From assembly GCF_932294415.1 (NCBI RefSeq), contig NC_065541.1, positions 55,592,290 through 55,656,289 on the forward strand: 64,000 nt of DNA, written 5' to 3'. The translations under genes and the position numbers were made by a program. Position 1 is the first letter of the stretch. The number at the start of each line of letters is the position of its first letter. The notes below the pieces were generated by a model. That model made no database searches. It saw only the letters and a list, made by a program, of their open reading frames with translations, and was not told the origin of the DNA. The stretch is from Quercus robur (lineage: Eukaryota; Streptophyta; Magnoliopsida; Fagales; Fagaceae). Shown one piece after another: positions 60,668 through 64,000 of this stretch.

Positions 60668-63066
60668 ATGCTTGCTGTGAAGGTTGGCTGTGTTGGGCAA
60701 ACTTTTGCCCTAGCTAAAGGGAAGGAGTCTGAAGGGAGGAAGTCTCGGATTCGGCGTTCAAAGGAGGAGAGGAAGGCAATGGTTGAATCCTTTATAAAGA
60801 AGTAATTGAATTATAGTTTCCCTTTATTCAGAATATGGTATAGGTGGTATAAATTCATTTTCTAAATATCCCTAATCATTCCCACCACTCCCTCTATCCT
60901 TTCAAAAAGTGAATCTGGTGCACGCTCTTTTCTAGTATATTTTTCTCTTATGCTGTAATATATTATTATCATCTCTTAATTGCAGGAGCTGACAAAGTAA
61001 TTGAGCAAGATGTGACAAGTTACCGATAATTTGAGTTGTGGGTCGTTTCTTTGATTGTTTATCATAAAAATCAGAGATTGACTCTAACCACCTGCTAATT
61101 AATTAAAATTTTTTTTTTTTTTTGGGGGAAATTTAAGGAAAGTAGGTTTGGTAGCATGTCTTAACTAACACTAAACTACGTAGATACATAAACGCAAAAT
61201 GATATCATTTGTTTTGCTTTAAGACCAACTTTGAAGTGAGACTTTTCATAAGCATCCGTTTACTAATTATAAGAAAGTGGCTCTTTTTTCTGAAAATCTA
61301 GTAATATAAGCTATTGTTAAGCTTGATTGTGGAGTTCAACTGAATAACATGTGCATTCGGTAATACTTAGTTTCATATTTAACCAGGAGACTTCATTTTT
61401 TATTGATAGGCAAATGGATTGAACCTGTGACTTACCCTCCACACTTATTTGTGGAGTGTGGATATGCTATTGAATCTAGAGACCATTGGAGACTTCATTG
61501 CAGTGATGAAATCATTATAAGTTAATTAGAAGATTCATAATGTGAATGTGGTACATACAGAAATTTGCAAATTCACCTATTACAAAAGAGAAATTGGAGA
61601 ACTGCTTATTATATTAGTCTACAATAAATTGTTTTGTCGGACTGGACTTATCCAAAAATTGTTTTGTAGGACTGGTTTTCTATTGGTGGATATTTCATAG
61701 GACATATACATTTTGTTTTTTAAAAGGATTATTTGTAACCTAAAGGTGCTTTTTTTTTTTTTTTTTTTTGTATCTAGGTCTATGTTTAGATTCTTTGGAA
61801 CCTATTAAGTTGCAAATTGTTTTCTTTTACTTAATTAATTGCATGTTTTTGTAAATTGTAAGTCTGTTCAAGTTTCTAGGTTCCACTTGCTGTGCTCTTG
61901 AAAATAGGTATTTAAAAGCTGATTATACCCTTTATTTTTGGTAAACTTGCTTGCAGGTATCAAAAGACAAACAATGGGAGTTTTCCATCACTTAATCTCA
62001 CTCACAAGGAAGTTGGTGGGTCTTTCTACACAGTACGGGAGATTGTTCGAGATATAATCCAGGAAAATAGAGTGCTGGGCCCTGCTATGTTAAGTCCAGA
62101 GGAGCAGAGCAGTTATCGGTTCTTGGAACAAGATCCACTCTTTTCAATGGCTACAGAACCTCAAATTCCTCCATCACTAATATCCAATGAAACTCATCTT
62201 TTATCCAATCATCACCAGGGTACAAGAGAAGAACTAGTCATAGTTTCTGATGGGCATGATACTGGACCTGACCATCAGATGTTTGAGCGAATTGTAAATG
62301 GAACTCAGGTAGATGTAAAAGACAAAAAATCTGATGAATCAACTTGTATCGAGTTGCAAGTAGATGAACCTTCTGAAGCAGAGAAACATCTTGAGGAAGA
62401 ATGGGCTGCACCAATGGCCAAAATAACTCCTACAATAGAAAATGAAGAGCAAGTCTCTTTTTCTGATGGGCATTTCACTGAACCAGAAAATCGGATGCTT
62501 GACAACAGCCAGCTAGATGTTAAAAACAAAAACTCTATTGAGCTGACATGTACTGACTACCAAGTAGGTGAACCTTCAGAAGCAGATAGGAACACTGAAG
62601 AACTGGCAGCATCTAAGGCTAAAGTAAATCCTATAGTAGCAGATGTTATAGTAGAGACCTTTCCATTACAGCGTGTTACTAAGACAACCGATAGCTTGGG
62701 TGGGAGTTTAGGAGAATCAAAAATTTTAAATAATCCTGCAGGACAAAAAGAGAATGGAAAGCTGGAGTTGGAACCAGGCAATGGTAATTTTCTATCTGAT
62801 GAAATGAATTCCACACAGAATTTTGTTTTGTTAAATGATAAAGCAGTGCAATCCTTTCAGGTATTTTGTTTGAGAGAAATTCAGGTTCAGTGGAAAAGGA
62901 AGTAGTAGATCTTTCAGAGCCATCATTGGAAAGCTCAAATTATTTAATCCCTGGAGAAGATACTAAGCATGATACTCAGAGCATTGAAGTCCTTGAAGCT
63001 AAAGTATCCAGTAATGATTTTGGAACCCAGTCGTCTGAGAACAGCCAGGATCTGACTGGAGCTAAG
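60668..63066 (+). CDS. At3g52170-like putative DNA-binding protein, 3' end beyond the window
   Basis: Coding exons are 60668-60801, 61957-62783 and 62861-63066. Phases join and 389 codons are present without a stop, so the gene continues past this point. Residues about 10-95 hold the conserved N-terminal domain: GQTFALAKGK, a basic RIRRSKEERKAMVESFIKK patch, then SLNLTHKEVGGSFYTVREIV and IIQENRVLGP. This region is helix-turn-helix-like, and the Arabidopsis relative is annotated only as DNA-binding; I know of no proven role. Downstream is an acidic, low-complexity region with an internal repeat of about 65 residues (period 72 codons). The 77-nt intron 62784-62860 was chosen because it is the only way I found to keep the frame. 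A stop follows at 62905 if it is not spliced. An upstream in-frame ATG at 60545 lies before a likely acceptor. Confidence 0.78.
62243..62640 (+). repeat. Internal repeat in the At3g52170-like coding exon
   Basis: Two copies (about 62243-62450 and 62458-62640) encode SDGHDTGPDHQMF / SDGHFTEPENRML, then VDVKDKKS / LDVKNKNS, then VDEPSEAE / VGEPSEAD, ending AKITPTI / AKVNPIV. The period is 216 nt. Confidence 0.85.
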
Positions 63067-64000
63067 GTGAATCTTTTGTTCACTTCTACATGTATGTTTG
63101 CACGTGTGCATGCATGTGAAAAATTTTAGAATTCTTAATTTTTGCAAAACTGTATTGTTAGTGATTTGTAAATGAAATCAGGATTGCTGATTTATTTATT
63201 TGCTTTCTATTGGCCATATATGTGAAACACAAGTGAGGAGAAAAGTATTAATCATTAGGCACCATTAAACCTTCTGGGAACTCTGCATTTAAAATTTAAA
63301 ATTGCCACCTGTTGGTAGTCTTATTTGTTCAAGCATTAATTATGCTATAGATATTAATCTAGTTTTGAGGCTTAAATTTCTTAGGTGATCATCTCAGTTT
63401 GGTGCTTGTATCTAGCCAATGGGATCTAGCTCAAATGCCGCATCCTTCCTTTGTAAGAGCAAGGTGGAGGGTGAGGTTGTGGGCTTAAGACCCACTGGGT
63501 TGATGTGTAATTACCTATAAAACAAGTCTGGTGCTTGTATCTAGTGCCTAGCTCATGCTTAAAGGTTGCTTTGCATATATAGGCATTTGCAGCGCTTCAA
63601 TAAAAATGATATCATCTTCAAGTTATTATCTTTATCATTTTTCGTCTTTGAATGACAATGTCTTTTAGACTCCCTAGTAACCCCTAAATTTATACCTATA
63701 GTTGAAAATATACAACACTTCCTAGATAGTTATCTTTTCTATAAAACCTTTTGATGCCTCACTTCATATTCACCTTTTTCTTGCTTGATGTTGAGGGGTC
63801 TGAAAAATGTTTGCATGTGGTGCTTTTCTGAAATTGCGTGGTAAAATTTTGATGAATATTTAGTTAATGCCTGAAATTTCTAATCAATTTATCTAGCAAG
63901 ATTTTCCAAATAAGATGTTTAGGCCTTGTGCTTGTGCTTGTTTGGGTCCCAACAACAATGCCTTGAAGCGCCCATGATATATGTGCCCATGATATTGGTC
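63067..64000. other. Intron of the At3g52170-like gene, with a SINE
   Basis: It starts at the donor AAG|GTGAAT. No coding exon was recognised before the window ends. Confidence 0.5.
63416..63528 (+). mobile_element. tRNA-derived SINE with 16-bp target duplication
   Basis: It has GATCTAGCTCAAATG (A-box region), CTTTGTAAGAGCAAGGTGGA, and GGGCTTAAGACCC (B-box region), and ends ACCTATAAAACAAG. TGGTGCTTGTATCTAG is exact at 63400-63415 and 63529-63544. The length is 113 bp. Confidence 0.9.

Noticed and set aside
1-64000. CRISPR array, operon-like defence cluster or viral gene set
   Set aside because: Short repeats are microsatellites, minisatellites or transposon ends. Coding genes are ordinary intron-bearing plant genes.

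Overview
This window is nuclear DNA of a flowering plant, probably a woody rosid eudicot. The tree-like guess rests on gene style and repeat content and is weak. Signs of a plant genome are multi-exon genes with GT-AG introns, AT-rich intergenic DNA, poly-T/poly-A tracts and microsatellites. Plant-only families are present: starch phosphatase SEX4, CHX antiporter, PMEI, DUF641/GIL1-like and Ycf20-like. Plant-type MITEs, SINEs, LINE tails and solo LTRs fill the gaps. All exon models below were built by hand from ORFs, splice consensus and reading-phase arithmetic.

Layout: 1-4.9 kb holds only repeats (Tourist-like MITEs, Helitron-type ends, a LINE tail). 4.9-10.2 kb (+) is a tandem nitroreductase/SagB-fold protein. 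11.9-13.1 kb (-) is a Ycf20-like plastid membrane protein. 14.8-18.5 kb is one Mutator-like MITE split by two separate solo LTRs. 20.8-26.4 kb (+) is a DUF641 (GIL1-like) gene with a long 5' leader. 28.1-31.3 kb (-) is a CHX cation/H+ antiporter, divergent from a PMEI/invertase-inhibitor gene at 32.5-33.1 kb (+). 35.6-44.0 kb (+) is SEX4, with 14 coding exons. 46.1-54.8 kb (+) is a Golgi-type GT4-like glycosyltransferase, with 14 coding exons. 55-58.2 kb is repeats. 60.7 kb to the window end (+) is a gene like Arabidopsis At3g52170, cut by the window edge.

Genes in common order: the CHX28-like, SEX4-like and At3g52170-like genes correspond to Arabidopsis loci numbered At3g52080, At3g52180 and At3g52170, so this looks like a retained ancestral block. 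There is no operon-like logic. Shared themes are plastid function (Ycf20, SEX4, possibly the nitroreductase) and cell wall/secretory function (PMEI, glycosyltransferase).

I found no new defence, CRISPR or toxin-type system. The best leads are the doubly interrupted MITE, a near-certain GC-AG intron in the glycosyltransferase gene, loss of both glutamates of the GT4 EX7E motif in that protein, a 26/52-bp higher-order minisatellite inside an LTR, Helitron-type termini, and an internal protein repeat plus a 77-nt intron in the At3g52170-like gene.
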